Source of the DNA: Hortaea werneckii
Lineage: Eukaryota > Ascomycota > Dothideomycetes > Mycosphaerellales > Teratosphaeriaceae
Reading direction: 5' to 3'
NCBI GenBank assembly: GCA_037044905.1
Contig: JBAOKB010000185.1
Location: 310,001 to 374,000, forward strand
DNA length: 64,000 nt
The stretch's first letter is position 1. The number at the start of each line of letters is the position of its first letter. The position numbers and the translations under genes are program-made. Positions 20,703-32,694 of the stretch are shown here, one piece after another. A model generated the notes under the pieces. That model searched no databases and was not told the DNA's origin. It saw nothing but the letters and a program-made list of their open reading frames with translations.

Positions 20703-23050
20703 GTAGCCTCGATTGCGGATTAGACATTAGAGTGATAGGGTATTTACAAAGAAGCCTGCATTCCTGGGGGAGGGCGTTGCGATCGCAAAATTAAGCGAAT
20801 GTCCAAGTGCCGTGTACCGGTTGATCTGGAGGGGTTCTGGAGAGGATGAGGGCGTGGAGAAGGCGAAGGCAGACGGAAAGTTTAGCAGGTTGGCGCTTGT
20901 GCAGTTTAGCGGTATGATCGGCAATCAGCGTGTAGCAGTATACCGACAAGAGGAATAGCGTCACGCGGAGGGAGAGGACAGTGCAGGGGAGCAAAGAACG
21001 AGGTACGGGTGGTGCGGTAGGAGGTAATGGCCCCAACTGGCCCTGTCGACGACGACCCTGTGGTGGCGTACGGCTCTCCGAACGGTCAATGGGCTGCTGT
21101 CAGCGTTTCGAGCCAAGGCGGCCGACTCGCGCTGGGCAGCGTTCGGACGTGATGGCGCTCCTTATCCGCGGCACATGGGCTCCGTCTTCGGAATTCTTCC
21201 AGGTCGTTAGTGTTTCATCCAGGGAGTCGTCCACGGGTACAGCAGAAGGGGCGATCCCACGTGATGTCGATCGCGCGATGCACTGTCAGTGGCAGTCTGT
21301 GCAGCACGGGCGGGTGGGCAAGTGGGCAGGCTGGGCAGGGTCATTGCATACAAGGTGCTGGTAGTACAGTAATTAAGATTGAGGCGCCGAGGGAGCCGCG
21401 CTAGAAGGCCAGGAGAATGACTGCACAGCGCCCGCCCCTCACCTGGTACGTACCCTCATCCGGTTGAAGCTTTTCTCCTCGATGTAACGCCACGCCTGCA
21501 CGTGGGCGCCATGAGAACCACCAGCTCGGGAATTGGCCAACTGTCAAGTGGTAATCTCCTACTGTCTAGGTACCTAGGTAGACACTGTACTAACTAACAA
21601 GTCCCTGCTATTTCCCCAACTGTCTCGCCTCGTTTTTGCTGTCTCCTGGAGACTGTACTCATAGCCACACTACACCATGCCGACCACGGCGAGCTATCTC
21701 GCCCTCTCCATCCCCGTCTGGTACAGGAGCATGATGGCGACGAGACCACGCAAAGTCACGCCCGAGCCTAATGCACATGGGGGAGATCACGGCAAGCAGA
21801 ATCCTTGGCGACCTGTCCAGACACGGTCCCCTCGAACCTTGCATCCTGTTCATTTCGCGCACGCCATTACAGCACAATTGATCACCACCGTCGCTAACCG
21901 CATGCTATCTATGTACGCTGTCTCGACTGTCCGCCTTTCCCCCATTTGCCTGTCCGCTCCTGAGCATCAGTGGTAGTAGCGTTTTAATGTACACGTATCC
22001 CATCACGGTGGGTTCATCTGCCAGCTATCTGCTATGTCTTGCTTGCGTCGCGTGGATTCCCGTATACCGAACTAGGCCTCAAAACCAGCGTGGCTAGATC
22101 TCCACTGCCCAGCTGCTAACTTTAGTCGCGACCGTTGGGCTTCACTGTACCAACCGGTACCTTACCTTCAATTCCTAGAGTACCAAATCAATAACCCATC
22201 TTTTTATCAATGCCGATTTCTTCACGCTCGAGCGTTGCCTGGGCGCGCGCCATTGCTGGAAAAGACAGGGTCCATGTTGGTCTGGGCGGCCTCGTTTTGG
22301 CAAGCGCAGAAGCGATGCTGAGTGTATGAGCTTTTCAATGGCTCATCATCGATCGCCACCGTCCACTGATTCCGTCTCGCGAACTTCGTCCCACATCTTG
22401 ACTCGCCGAAAATTTGCGCCCACTCATCCTTCGTAGACACTGATTCTGCGATGTCCTCACAGCTGATAAGGTCCTCACTAACTAAAGCCATCCTGTCGAG
22501 CAGCGGCTCAGAATACCTTCCACTATACTATTCTCCGGAAGTGAATCGCGTCACTCTGCCGACGAAAGACGGCATGTAAATAGCTTAAAGAAATCTTAAT
22601 CCTCCGATCATTATTTTAGTAGCAGTGATGGAACGCGACAGCAGGAAAACCTGGTTGAAGATCCCTACCTACCCTACCCTTCATTAAAGGCGTGCGCCTG
22701 CGATTGGCTCCTAATCTAAGCTCAGCAAGCCCTGTATTTGATATTATGGCTGTGATAATACGATCTGAATTTCCCGTCCCGCTATCTTCCCTAGCTAATT
22801 CATGTATATGAAGCCTTTTGTATTCCAGCGCTGGTGCATGACACAGACATCATCATTTGCCTCGTTGCCTTGGCTGCGAAGAAAAATTGATTGAGCGACC
22901 AGGATCCCACGCCGCTTAAGCCAGTGCAATCAAGTCTGCCAGCCGTCTACGGTAGGAGGCAACATGTCAGATGAGACCTGAGAGATAGTAAGGAGGCGGA
23001 ATTTCTTTCATTCTTCATCTAGTCATCACGATCGTCTAGCCTACGCCTTT
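20703..23050. other. Intergenic region without a supported gene
   Basis: Contains the promoter side of the zinc-finger gene and the 3' side of the peroxiredoxin gene. It includes a palindromic TCTAGGTACCTAGGTAGA block at 21565-21583 and AT-rich parts (22550-22850). Two open frames, 21677-21976 (+) and 22222-22491 (-), have ordinary composition but match nothing I know and are not called. Confidence 0.4.
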
Positions 23051-23753
23051 CTACAGCGCCTTGAGCACATTGTCGGCGCTGGTGACCGTCACGCTCGGCG
23101 CCTGGTCCTCCACCCAGACGCTCTTCACGGTGCCGTCCTCGACAATAGCCGCGTATCTTTGCGAACGGACGCCGCCAAGCAGGCCTGTGGCGTCGAAGTC
23201 CATGCCTGCCTGCTTGGTGAACTATATCATCTCCGTTAGCAAATGTGATTGTTGATCAAAGGATACGTCCGGCAGGGGGTGTTCCCTGGGGAACGCGACC
23301 ATCTGCAAAGTATGAGCGACTATTACTTACCGAGTTGGTGTCGTCGGCGAGGAAGTGGACGTTCTCGGCCTTGTCGGCGCCCAGCTTCTCCTTCCAGGCC
23401 GCCATGGTGAACTGGTCGTTGACGCCGACCACGTAGATGCCCTTGATACCCTTCTCGGCGAACTGGGAGGCCTGCTCAACGAAGCCGGGAACGTGCGACG
23501 AGCATGGTGGGGTGAAGGCGCCTGGGACACCGATGATGATGTCTATATGTCTCTCGAGTCAGAATGCTATTGCCACATACACTTCTAGGAGATGGAGGGG
23601 GATTTGATGAACGGACTTACATTTGCCACCGATCTTGGAGAGGTCGACGGTCGCCTGCTCCGGGTTGTCCTCCTTCAGGAGGGCGCCAGCAGGCACCTTA
23701 GCACCCTCGTGCAAAGGCTTGTGAGGCTTCAGCTTGTCCACGAGACCAGACAT
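23051..23753 (-). CDS. Peroxiredoxin of the AHP1/PMP20 (PRX5-like) group, single Cys
   Basis: A thiol peroxidase reducing hydrogen peroxide and alkyl hydroperoxides. Exons 23753-23621, 23542-23331 and 23221-23051 give 171 residues, typical of the group. The active site PGAFTPPCSSHVPGF carries the peroxidatic Cys at about residue 58 and the conserved Thr three residues before it; KGIYVVGVNDQFTMAAW is another family block. No other Cys is visible, so recycling would have to use a 1-Cys or glutathione-type route. The C-terminus ends LKAL, not a standard peroxisomal SKL signal. Introns of 78 and 109 nt are GT-AG. Confidence 0.93.
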
Positions 23754-24506
23754 TGTTGATTGAGATGTATTTGTTGTGTGTTGTTCGTTTCAAGAGTTCG
23801 GAAGATTTTCAAGCGACGTTGTTACATGGGTACCTAGACTAGCTATATATTAAACCATCACGGTGTGGGTAGGCCTTATCTCAAATCATCTCATTCACTT
23901 CCTTCTCACCGTCAGTCCGAAACGGGGCGGCGGGGTTGTGACCTCACTGGCAAAGCTTACCACACTAGGACGTGACTAGGCAAAGCCCTTGCGTAAACGC
24001 GTGCGCGCGGAAACCTGCCATCATCATCAGAATCGACGTCCGGACTTGACCGCTGCGGCCGAGGATCATCATTGCTTGTGTCAATGGCAATCCACAAAGT
24101 CCGCTTTAATGGAGAACGCTAGCCGCCGAAGCTCACAGATTGCGTGGGACTGAGACCGTGCTAGTAAATTACAGATGACGAACTTTTATCTAATCGGTGG
24201 GAACAATCAGAACATGTGTTCAACTGAGAAACGCAGTATGATCTCGTCCTCGGCCTCCTCCCTCGTCCATGTAGGAGATTGAGTACACATACTGGGGTAT
24301 GGAAACTCACGGGAAGTCCCTCGCGCTGAAGATCCCGAGTCTGAAACATGGAAATCGCGCACAACCGCGGTCTCAGCAAAGGTCTCAAGGACAAGATCTC
24401 CACTGACGTTGTCAGCCCCATCCTAGCAACCCTAGTCATCAAACGAGATGCGTTCTCAGTTTACAGCTTCCGGGAAGACCCTCCTACACCTGCGCATGCT
24501 CACCCC
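23754..24506. other. Spacer, promoter side of peroxiredoxin gene
   Basis: About 750 bases upstream of the peroxiredoxin start and downstream of the PQ-loop gene stop. A GGTACCTAGACTAGC block lies at 23829-23843. No gene is supported. Confidence 0.4.
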
Positions 24507-25737
24507 CTAGTCTTGCGCACGCTCAACATGGCATCTATCTCGTTCATCTGTCCTCGACCGCGAAGCTGTAGGCGTAGTCTGATAATCGGGTCTTTCGGCA
24601 GCGCAACTGCCAAGTAGAGGCCTTCTCTCATCTGGCGCAATATCCGACCTCGTTGATCTCGCCCCGCGTGAGAGACATGATGCAGCTCGCGAACGCGATG
24701 CGTAAAGATTCCATCTGCCGTCGAAGCTGGGACTTGGAGCACAGTCGTTTTCGGCTGGAACTGATGCCTTCCATTCGTCTTTGGGCTTCTTGTAATCACG
24801 CACCGCAAACACGATGCCCATGCCTGCGAGTAGGACCTGCATGGTTCCTACAAGGACGTAGACGATCCAGGCGCTCCAGCCTCGAAAGCCGAGGCGGATG
24901 ATCATGTTGATACCGAAGATCCAGGTGTACTGCGAAAGCTCGGTTACTAGTTTGTCAAAAAGCGTGATCCGAGGGCTTGTTCTCCACCTACCGGAGCCAT
25001 TAAGCAAAGAGAGGGCAGACTCAAGCTTCCAAGATGTCCTAGATGCCAGGTCGTCCAGGTCTGTGGCACCCATTGCACACAGGCAAAGACCGCCACCGCA
25101 ATCCCCAAGATATCTGCCCAACCTTGCGCGAGCCAAGGGAAGCGATTAAGGATGACCGCGGAGGATAACAGGATCGCGAAGGCGAAGGCGCAAGCAACCA
25201 GCAGGATCAGGTAGGCTCGTCGAGCACGACGGAACGTGCGATCAGGACCTGAGAAGGACGATCTACGTCCTGCCGCCTGCGCTTCCGCTTCCTCTTCCGA
25301 ATAATACACATACATGAAGAGTCTACGAGTCCCTCAAAAAAAAAAAATTAGCACTGCAACTCTCACGGTAACTCCCCACCCTCTTCCCTCTCCTCCCATC
25401 CCACCTCAACTCACATGACCCAAAAACACCCAATCCCAAACACCACCTGCAGCACTCCCAGCAACCCGCTCACGCAGGCGAATCGCGTGTTGTGGCGACA
25501 GCAGCCCATCTCTACCGCCGAAGAAGGCAGCATAAGGATATTTCCCACGGCGCAAACTCCCGAGAGTGAGCCCAGCAGGACATAGAGCGTCGAGAGCCCC
25601 TCGGCGGATTGACGCGAGATGATGCGTGCCCATTGCGGGAGGTAGCAGATTAGGAGCCAGACCATCAGGGCGCAGGAGACGATGAATTGCGGTATAGAGG
25701 GCTCGGCGAGGTGGGCGCATTTCGAGGGTTCGGGCAT
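24507..25737 (-). CDS. PQ-loop repeat membrane protein
   Basis: A seven-TM-type protein of the PQ-loop (MtN3/cystinosin-like) fold, likely in a vacuolar or other endomembrane; substrate unknown. Exons 25737-25415, 25322-24992 and 24929-24507 give about 358 residues. The first PQ motif is CYLPQWARIISRQSAEGLS, followed by GNILMLPSSA. The second is CVQWVPQTWTTWHLGHLGSLS, preceded by WADILGIAVAVFA. Hydrophobic segments surround both, and a soluble Glu/Arg linker (YYSEEEAEAQAAGRRSS) separates them. The C-terminal ~90 residues are polar and contain DERRPLL, resembling an acidic dileucine sorting signal. Introns of 92 and 62 nt are GT-AG and each join keeps frame. Confidence 0.85.
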
Positions 25738-26840
25738 GATTGGTGGGGCTTGTTATGCTTGGTCGGTGTTGTTGTGGTGAGTGTTAATAAGGGTGGCGAT
25801 GTCGCGGGGGAAAGTTATGGGGGATGAATGATGATGTTGAGTGTGGGAGCAAAGGTTTCAGCGGCGGGGATGATGATTGAGGAGCGATTCTAATTGTTTT
25901 CCTGTGCGTCCTTGCACTTGCCTTGGGTTTTTTTAATCTATCTGCTCGCACCTGCCTGGCTTACATGGCTGCAATGCGCTTGACGATTACGTCACGTCAC
26001 AATACACAACGCACTGCAGTTGACTCGCATGAGCACTGCATAATGTAGTGATTGGCGATAAGATTCATGCAGTGCTTATCGACGAGCGGGCGTACTACTT
26101 CACGTGCATGTCATGCGTTATGTAAAAGACATCAAAGAAAGTAATGAGATAAGTAGCGGTATTTCATTTTGAACCACTTTCCGTCAGACTAGACGGCGAG
26201 TGCCTTAAAGTACTGGAAACAGACTGGAACATCAACTAGTCAGTGCAGAAAGCCAAGCAGCCATTGTCAGCTTTCAAGGAATCAACCATCTGCGTGCCCT
26301 AGCCATGACCAGCGTCCTCTCATGGATCATCTGATGCCGCCGTATTGTCCTACATTGCATTGAATATATGGCTGGAGCGCCAAACAGATGACCAGATGTT
26401 GCGATGAAATTTTCTTCCGTTTGGCTTTTCCCGTCCTTTTGGAGGCAATCCGCACCACGCCTATGCGCTTTGATCGGGCTCAGCACGGAGAGGCAGCGGC
26501 CGATCAAGAGGCGAACCGCACCAGGTCTCTCTTCATTGATTGCAAGAATCATGAAGCCAGTATGAGAATCATTTTCTGGCATTTGACATGTCTTTTCAGA
26601 CAATTTCGCCGATGGTAAGCCTCCGCAGGAGATACTCGCGTGCGGCAACGGAGCGTCAGCGGGTGACAATGCAAGACTGTCATCTTTTGGAGCACTCGCT
26701 GCGCTTTTCGCCAGCTGTAGCAATCGCTGCACCTTGGCCTGACTGCCTCCCTTCCACGTGACCACCTTGTTCATGCAGATTCTGCGGTGGTATCCCGGCC
26801 TTAACAACATTCTTTCGCTCTTGCTTTACGAAAAGCCTCT
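25738..26840. other. Spacer between PQ-loop gene and RRP43
   Basis: The promoter of the PQ-loop gene lies at its left. Minus-strand frames between 26274 and 26877 have coding-like composition in places (for example around 26640-26770) and directly follow the RRP43 stop, so a longer RRP43 C-terminus after another indel cannot be excluded. Nothing is recognised. Confidence 0.35.
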
Positions 26841-27852
26841 TCATCGCTCTCTGAGAACACTCTCCCATGCGCTCCACCGATCCTCAGCCATCTTGATACA
26901 ACGCTTCAAAGACTCTCTGCCAATCACTGACCCACCACTCTTGTCCAGCCTCAGGATCGCAAAGCCGTTGTCCTCCTCCGGCACCACAACGACAGTGAGG
27001 GTTTCCTGGCAGAGGTCCTCTTCGAAGCCGTCGGGATCAGCAAGAACCCAGCTCTCGCCTTGCCCCCGCTGTTTGAGTGCAGACTGAGTGCTGAAGGTGG
27101 CAAAGCTCAAGGCAACTGGCAAGCTTTGAAGCGTCAGATTGCGTGCATCTGCCGCCATGGGAGAACATAAAATGGCCTCGCGATCTGCATCCCACCAAGC
27201 CTTCGGGAGTGTTGTGTTCTGTAAGGCCGCAAGTACCGCTGCCCAGGCGGCATCGAAAGCATTGCCGTCCAAAGCAATGCAGAGAATGTCAATGTACAAA
27301 GTCCAGTAGGCTTTCACGACCGTCTTCGGCCCTTCGTTCCGGTAGGTCATCTTCAGTTGGTGGCTCGGTGTACTGAATAGCTAGATCATCGGGTGAGATA
27401 AGATTTGACTCGTTCAAAAGCGAATTGATCCGGTAAGATAGCGACTGCGCTTGGCTGCCAGGTGGGTTACCAGGGAGATGTGCAGGCGAGCATCCCGTAC
27501 TCAGCTCGACATTAGGTACCAGCAGTCCTAGTTCTTCCATGAGGTCTTGCATGTTGTCATCCTTGCGCGGTCCTTCCTTCGGCGGGTGAGGTATGTCGGA
27601 GGCAAGCAATATCTCAGCTCTAACGCCACATACTACCGCCGTATCGCCAACGCGTACCACTGCGCTACCATTGCTATGAGTCAAAGAGCCTGTGTTGACC
27701 GTCGGCTGTCTGCATTCTCCTGGTGTCCTGCCACTTGGACGAGTTGGCTCTGGTTGCTTCAGATGCGCATGCAGAAACGGGGCCGGCGTTAACTTTGCGA
27801 AAGTCTCTCTAGGGAATGAGAGACCCGCTGCTGCGCCGTCGCCATTTGCCAT
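26841..27852 (-). CDS. RRP43: Exosome complex component RRP43 (RNase PH fold, EXOSC8), one frameshift
   Basis: A ring subunit of the RNA exosome, which processes and degrades RNA in nucleus and cytoplasm. It starts at 27852 with SFPRETFAKLTPAPFLHAHL, then RPSGRTPGECR, GSAVVRVGDTAVVCGVRAEI, a SYRINSLLNESNLISPDDLA block and, after a change of frame, VVKAYWTLYIDILCIALDGN and AFDAAWAAVLAAL. The two halves join perfectly if one G is removed from the GG near 27320-27321; no intron of suitable size fits. The corrected product has 336 residues, normal for fungi. RRP43 is essential in yeast, so a sequencing indel is more likely than a dead gene. Confidence 0.88.
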
Positions 27853-28587
27853 TTCTCAGTGAACTCCGGCCTCTAGGTAACACACTTGTATCTTCGTCTT
27901 GGGCGGTCTGTAATGGACAAGTTGAATGCTAGCCAATCTTAGGATGTTTGAAGTTTGCGCTGAGGTAAGCTCTACTCAGGTTGTAGACCCCGAACATTTC
28001 ACATGTTGGAAAGCCTCAGGCATCAGCCTTTCCGCAACTCCATCCCATCCTGTCCGACTTACATCCAGTGACACATTGTCTCATAGACGGCACCAAGAAC
28101 GGAATAATTACACATAGAGTACTCTTCGGTCGACAGATGATACCCTCCTTGAAATCCACGACTAAGGTTATGGCTTGACATCCGCGCTAATGTCGAAAGT
28201 ATGACGATCTGCTCATGTTCATACGCTCTTTTTTCATGACTATCCACCGAGCCGTTCTACTGTACAGACTAACCGAAATATTCAAAGAGTGAAGCTCACC
28301 TTCTACCAAACGCAACAGGAAATTCAAGCAATAAAAACGGCAAGACTGCCTGTCTATCGAACCGGGTATAATTCCATCAAAAAAAAAAAACGCTTTTCTT
28401 TTTCTTTACTTCTTCTCCTCCGTGAGTTGTGAAGCATACGCCGCCATTTGGTTGATTTGATCTCCTATTACGGTCGATCTTCTGGTACGGGTCTCAAGGG
28501 ATGCTCCTAAAAGCTTTCCGGGACGAGGACGATGGCTATGGCTGGTGGAAGGTCGACAGTGTCATCGAGCACCGCGGTGGCATTATC
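27853..28587. other. Spacer upstream of RRP43
   Basis: Between the RRP43 start and the 3' end of the next minus-strand gene. Contains an A-run at 28380-28390. No gene or RNA is supported. Confidence 0.4.
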
Positions 28588-29377
28588 TTAGACTGCGTCG
28601 CAGCGCGGAACGCAAGATCTTCCTGGAGCCTTTTCCGACTCGTCGTAATCCAACATCGGAAGTTGTCGCTGAATGCCGGAGGCCAGCAGCTGTCGAATCT
28701 CCTGGACTAAAGTGTCAAAGAACGGATCACCTGCCTGCCGTCCGATCATTTGACCTCTCATTGCTTCAATCGATTCGATTCGAGAACGGAGATCTTCCCT
28801 GTCCGGCCACTCCAACGTTTTCCACGCTTCTTCCGATCGCAGCTCCTCTCTGCTTGCAGTGACTGTGTATGGCCTGATCAACCCTTCGGACAAGGTTTTC
28901 AGAGCTCTGAAGCACAATGCGTCGACGCATCCATACTCCACGATGTGGATTACCAGGCCTTCAGCGCTGTACGCCAATCCCGTGTTCGTGACGGGGCAGG
29001 CATGCAGTGGTATCTTGGACTGGACCTCGAACCTCCCCCCTGTTGAACAAGCCTCTGCGTGCATCTCAGCGTCGTCGAAGCGCTGCGTCTGGAAACGGCC
29101 ACACGAGCAACTGTACCCGATTTTCATCTCTTTGCTTCGTACGTGGCTTTTCAGAAAGCCTTTCTGAGAAAAGGTGCGAAAGCAAAGAAGACAAGCGTAT
29201 GTGCGTTCGTTTACGCCTTCTCCCTGCGATGGTGGACCTGCCGGACTGCCGGATGCTTGTGGATCTACAGCGACATGCAGTCAGCTTTTGTAGGAATCAT
29301 CGCCATCTTCCGATCCAACGGTGGACCATACTTGTGTCATAGAGTTGCAACGTCTCGCTGTCATCTTCTTCGGGCAT
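28588..29377 (-). CDS. Small two-finger C2H2-like protein
   Basis: A predicted 240-residue protein. Exon 1 is 29377-29332 (MPEEDDSETLQLYDT), a 67-nt GT-AG intron with a GCTGAC branch point follows, and exon 2 is 29264-28588. The fingers read YACLLCFRTFSQKGFLKSHV, then a degenerate CSCGRFQTQRFDDAEMHAEAC. A second conserved block AYSAEGLVIHIVEYGCVDALC follows, then a helical C-terminus. The arrangement of a C2H2-like finger followed by a finger ending in AE-H-AEAC resembles the larger protein at 18672-20702. Function unknown; nucleic-acid binding is only an inference from the fingers. Confidence 0.7.
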
Positions 29378-31548
29378 GGTTGGATGGTCAGCGACATATG
29401 CTGTGTGAGGGACTGGCAGCGACATTCAATCGCTGAGGCTATTGACTGCGCCGCCCGATCCGAAATTCAGACGAGTCGAAAGAAAATTTGACGATTGGGT
29501 ACAAGTAACCATCTGAGGTACTCAGGACATCAAGTCAGTCACCATCATTCAATAAATAAGTCTGAGCTGCGCACAGGCCATTATACCAAGTCGCCCAATT
29601 AGTAGTGGGAGTCATCCAGGGGCGGCGAGCTGTCAAAAGTGAAGGGTACATCTCTCGCGGCCATACTAGGCTGTCGAGCATTGCGGCGAACCCGGCAAAG
29701 GGGATACCTCCCACTAATGCAGGTCTAGCATATGCAGCGACCCTCCGCGTCGCCCTCGTTCGATTCCCGGCAAATTGGACAAGGAAGTCTAGCGTGGCCT
29801 GATGTGCCTTTTCCAAACACACTCCAGATAAATGCTCTGTTGAAGGACAGCTTTCTGACACAACGGTGGTCATATTGAGTTCGAGGCCGGCCAGTCGTCA
29901 TCTTCTACTTCTGACTATGCCTCTTGCGCTTCGTATTATGACGAGCTCTCCGCTTTGTCATTCTGAGAAATATCGTGACAACATGTAGCATGTGCTGGAA
30001 TAGAAGTGCAACGCCGGAAAATTGCTCAGGCACCATGCTATAACGTGACGGAAATCCTATTTGGCAGCGATGAAGTAGCGTTGGGGCATCGCTGGGACAC
30101 AGCGGGACGCAGCGTAGACGCAGCGTAGACGCGGCGGGATGTAGCGTAGACGTAGCAGAACGTAGCGTAGACGTAGCAGAACGTAGCGTAGACGTAGCAG
30201 AACGCAGCGGGACGCAGCGGGATGCAGCGTAGACGCAGCAGAACACAGCGTAGACGCTGCGGGATGACCGCTGCGAGACGACTGGGATGTAGCGAGACAG
30301 CCGGGACGCAGCGAGACAGCTGAGACATCATCGGCACAGCACTGGGACAGCTGCAATAGCTTCACCGGTCCTTCATGATAAACCTGTTCTTAGCACAACG
30401 CTGCCAAATGCTGACACTACCGTTCGTCGGCTGGAGACGTAGATATCCAAGGCAACCGCTGGAGCCGCCGGGGATGTCGGACCGCGATGCGCGCGACGCT
30501 AGGTGATGAGAGACGGGAGTATTTTATGCGACGTGTTGCGGCTTCCTAGATCGTGCCAACGGCGAGCGCCAGACAAATGGATCGCGATGATCGAGCAGAC
30601 TCGTCTATACGGGATGCGCATCGCCGGTGGATCGTTGTGTGGCAATGCAAGGCTCCGTTGGGTTGGAATCGTTCAAGAGGGGCGTGCCCAGTCCGTGACA
30701 AGCCTGCCGTTGCCCTCTTCCCCGCCGCCTTCCATGCCTCTCATACCTGCCTGCCTGCGCACGGGTTGGCATGGGCCCTTGTCCCTATTGTTGCACGGGA
30801 TGTACTCCTACAATCATTTCGCTCGAACCGTGCGTCTAAGTTCATTGCAACCACTGATTGAGATCAGAAGGCCATGCCTGGAAGCGACGCCAATGTTGTA
30901 CAATCGCGGCGATCCTCAAAAGCAGCCTCCTCGCTACCGAATACGGGCGATGTCGCTTCTGATAAGGCTTGTCAAGCAGGTATGCCACCTTTGGAACAGG
31001 TCATTGCGCCAGATGCATTCTGTATTCGCACCAGCTGCTGGAAACCGGTGGCGAGTCAGATTCCTTTATCGTTCGCATTGGATGTAGCAGGCAACTCTCA
31101 AGTTGAGATACATGACTGGTCTCGTTAGTCAAGATGCACCTAGGTACCTAGGTATTGGTGAAGAAGCAAACTGCAGGTGAGATGAAGTTCGGCACGCCGC
31201 CAGTCCATTGCTGAAACCTGAGCGGCTCGAGAACGGGTAAGGCAGCAGTGAATTGGACGGGAGCTGGCCGGGGACCGGGGCCGGGCGTGAGCTCATTCGT
31301 CACCAGGTGCCAGCTTCAACGTCGCCCGCGTCTCCAGCCAGAGCTGCGGACTGTGTGTGCTTCGACTGTTACAGCGCCTCACTGTCCTGTATACCCATTG
31401 AATCCAATAGCAGTCTCGACATCGAATTGTGTACCCCATCAACCCCCGACTTCACCCGATTCCACCCGACTCAGCGACCACCTCACCTCTCCTACTCCTC
31501 CCTCCAGACAGCTGCGTACAGCAGCAGCACCAACCACCAACCGCAACC
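29378..31548. other. Intergenic region with a degenerate minisatellite
   Basis: A 2.2-kb divergent spacer between the small finger gene and the V-ATPase gene. It contains a minisatellite (30088-30330) and a CACCTAGGTACCTAGGT palindrome block at 31138-31154. A GTTCGATTCCC string at 29758 resembles a tRNA B box, but the flanking bases do not fold as a tRNA. Confidence 0.4.
30088..30330. repeat. Degenerate minisatellite with 21-bp core
   Basis: Three perfect 21-base units (GTAGCGTAGACGTAGCAGAAC) occupy 30141-30203. They are flanked on both sides by shorter GCAGCG(T/G)(A/G)GAC derivatives over about 240 bases. Because 21 is a multiple of three and the motif avoids stops on the minus strand, all three minus frames are open; this is a by-product of the repeat, not evidence of a protein. 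Confidence 0.85.
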
Positions 31549-32363
31549 ATGTCCACCCCCCACGCCATGAGCGACGACCAAGTCGCCACGGAGCTGCGCA
31601 AGATGACGGCCTTCATCCGGCAAGAAGCGCTGGAGAAAGCCCGGGAGATCCACCTGAAAGCCGACGAGGAGTTCAGCATCGAGAAGTCCAAGCTGGTGCG
31701 GTCCGAGACGGCGCGCATAGACGGCGAATACGAGAAGAAGTTCAAGCAGGCCGGCATGTCGCAGCAGATCACCAAGTCCACCCTCGCCAACAAGATGCGG
31801 CTGCGGGTGCTGTCGGCCAAGCAGGAGATGCTGGACGGGCTGTTCGAGAAGGCGCAGAAGGAGCTCAGCGCCAAGGGCTCCAAGGATCAGAAGAAGTACC
31901 AGGACATTCTCAAGGGCCTGATCCTCGAGGGCATGTATGCGTTGAATGAGAAGAAGGTCCTGCTGCGGTGCAGGAAGAAGGATAATGACCTGGTGAAGAA
32001 GGCGGCGGATGCGGCCAAGGAGGAGTACAAGAAGACGATGAACATGGAGGTGGAGATTGCTATTGATGAGCAGAACAAGCTGCCTGAGGGCTCGTGAGTT
32101 CTTCCTTTCTTTCCTTCACTCTTTGCACTGGCTTCCTAAAGCCAGGCGCCGCGATTGCGGCACCATAGCATGTTGATTGGATTAATCATACTAACCGCCT
32201 TTCTTCATCCAGGGCCGGCGGCCTAACGATCATCAACAGCACCGGGAAGATCGACATCAACAACACCTACGAGGAGCGTCTGAAGCTGCTTGAGACGGAT
32301 GCTTTACCTGCCGTACGAACTATCCTGTTCGGCGAGAACCAGAACAGGAAATTCAAGAACTAG
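31549..32363 (+). CDS. VMA4: V-type proton ATPase subunit E
   Basis: A peripheral stalk subunit of the V1 sector of the vacuolar proton pump. Exons 31549-32093 and 32213-32363 (119-nt GT-AG intron) give 231 residues, normal length. It begins MSTPHAMSDDQVATELRKM, followed by a long coiled coil (RQEALEKAREIHLKADEEF, IEKSKLVRSE). A globular C-terminal part follows with LLRCRKKDND and, after the splice, GGLTIINSTGKIDINNTYEERL and ALPAVRTILFG. The neighbour at 32695 ends convergently 331 bases away. Confidence 0.95.
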
Positions 32364-32694
32364 AACTGGCGTCAATCCAAAGCATCTAAAAAACTTGAGG
32401 GTTTAGAGTGCAGAGGAGAAAGTGTACTGCATAGTATTACGAGAAAGGGTTTTGTCTTTTATCGAGCATTGGTTCTAAGGGGGTTTTACGGGTGTCTTTA
32501 TTTTGCTGTAAATAAGCGAGCAGGCGTTGTTAAACGTAGTGCAACTGGAAAGAATTCTAAAGAGTCTCAGGCAGAAAAGTCTCAGAAGATCGTGCCCTGG
32601 CGAGCAAGCATTGTTGCTTTTATTGAATACAAAACTGACTGCGCCTGAGGCAGACACATGTTCTGTTATGAAGGCCTACTGAAAAGTCTGCAGA
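32364..32694. other. Convergent 3' spacer
   Basis: Two genes end towards each other over 331 bases; it presumably contains both polyadenylation regions. Nothing else is seen. Confidence 0.4.

Noticed and set aside
21677..21976. 99-codon plus-strand open frame
   Set aside because: Somewhat coding-like codons but no motif, and it overlaps nothing conserved; not enough support.
22222..22491. 89-codon minus-strand open frame with ordinary composition
   Set aside because: No recognisable motif, splice context or homologue; could be chance.
26274..26810. 178-codon minus-strand open frame downstream of RRP43
   Set aside because: Part looks coding-like, but it has no recognised domain and the RRP43 stop lies before it; a longer RRP43 tail could not be shown.
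29690..29790. tRNA-like B box GTTCGATTCCC at 29758
   Set aside because: The five bases before the loop do not pair with those after it, and no A box or acceptor stem is found upstream.
30038..30365. Cys/Arg/Thr-rich repeat proteins on the minus strand
   Set aside because: Open frames are produced by the 21-bp minisatellite in all three frames, not by selection for a protein.
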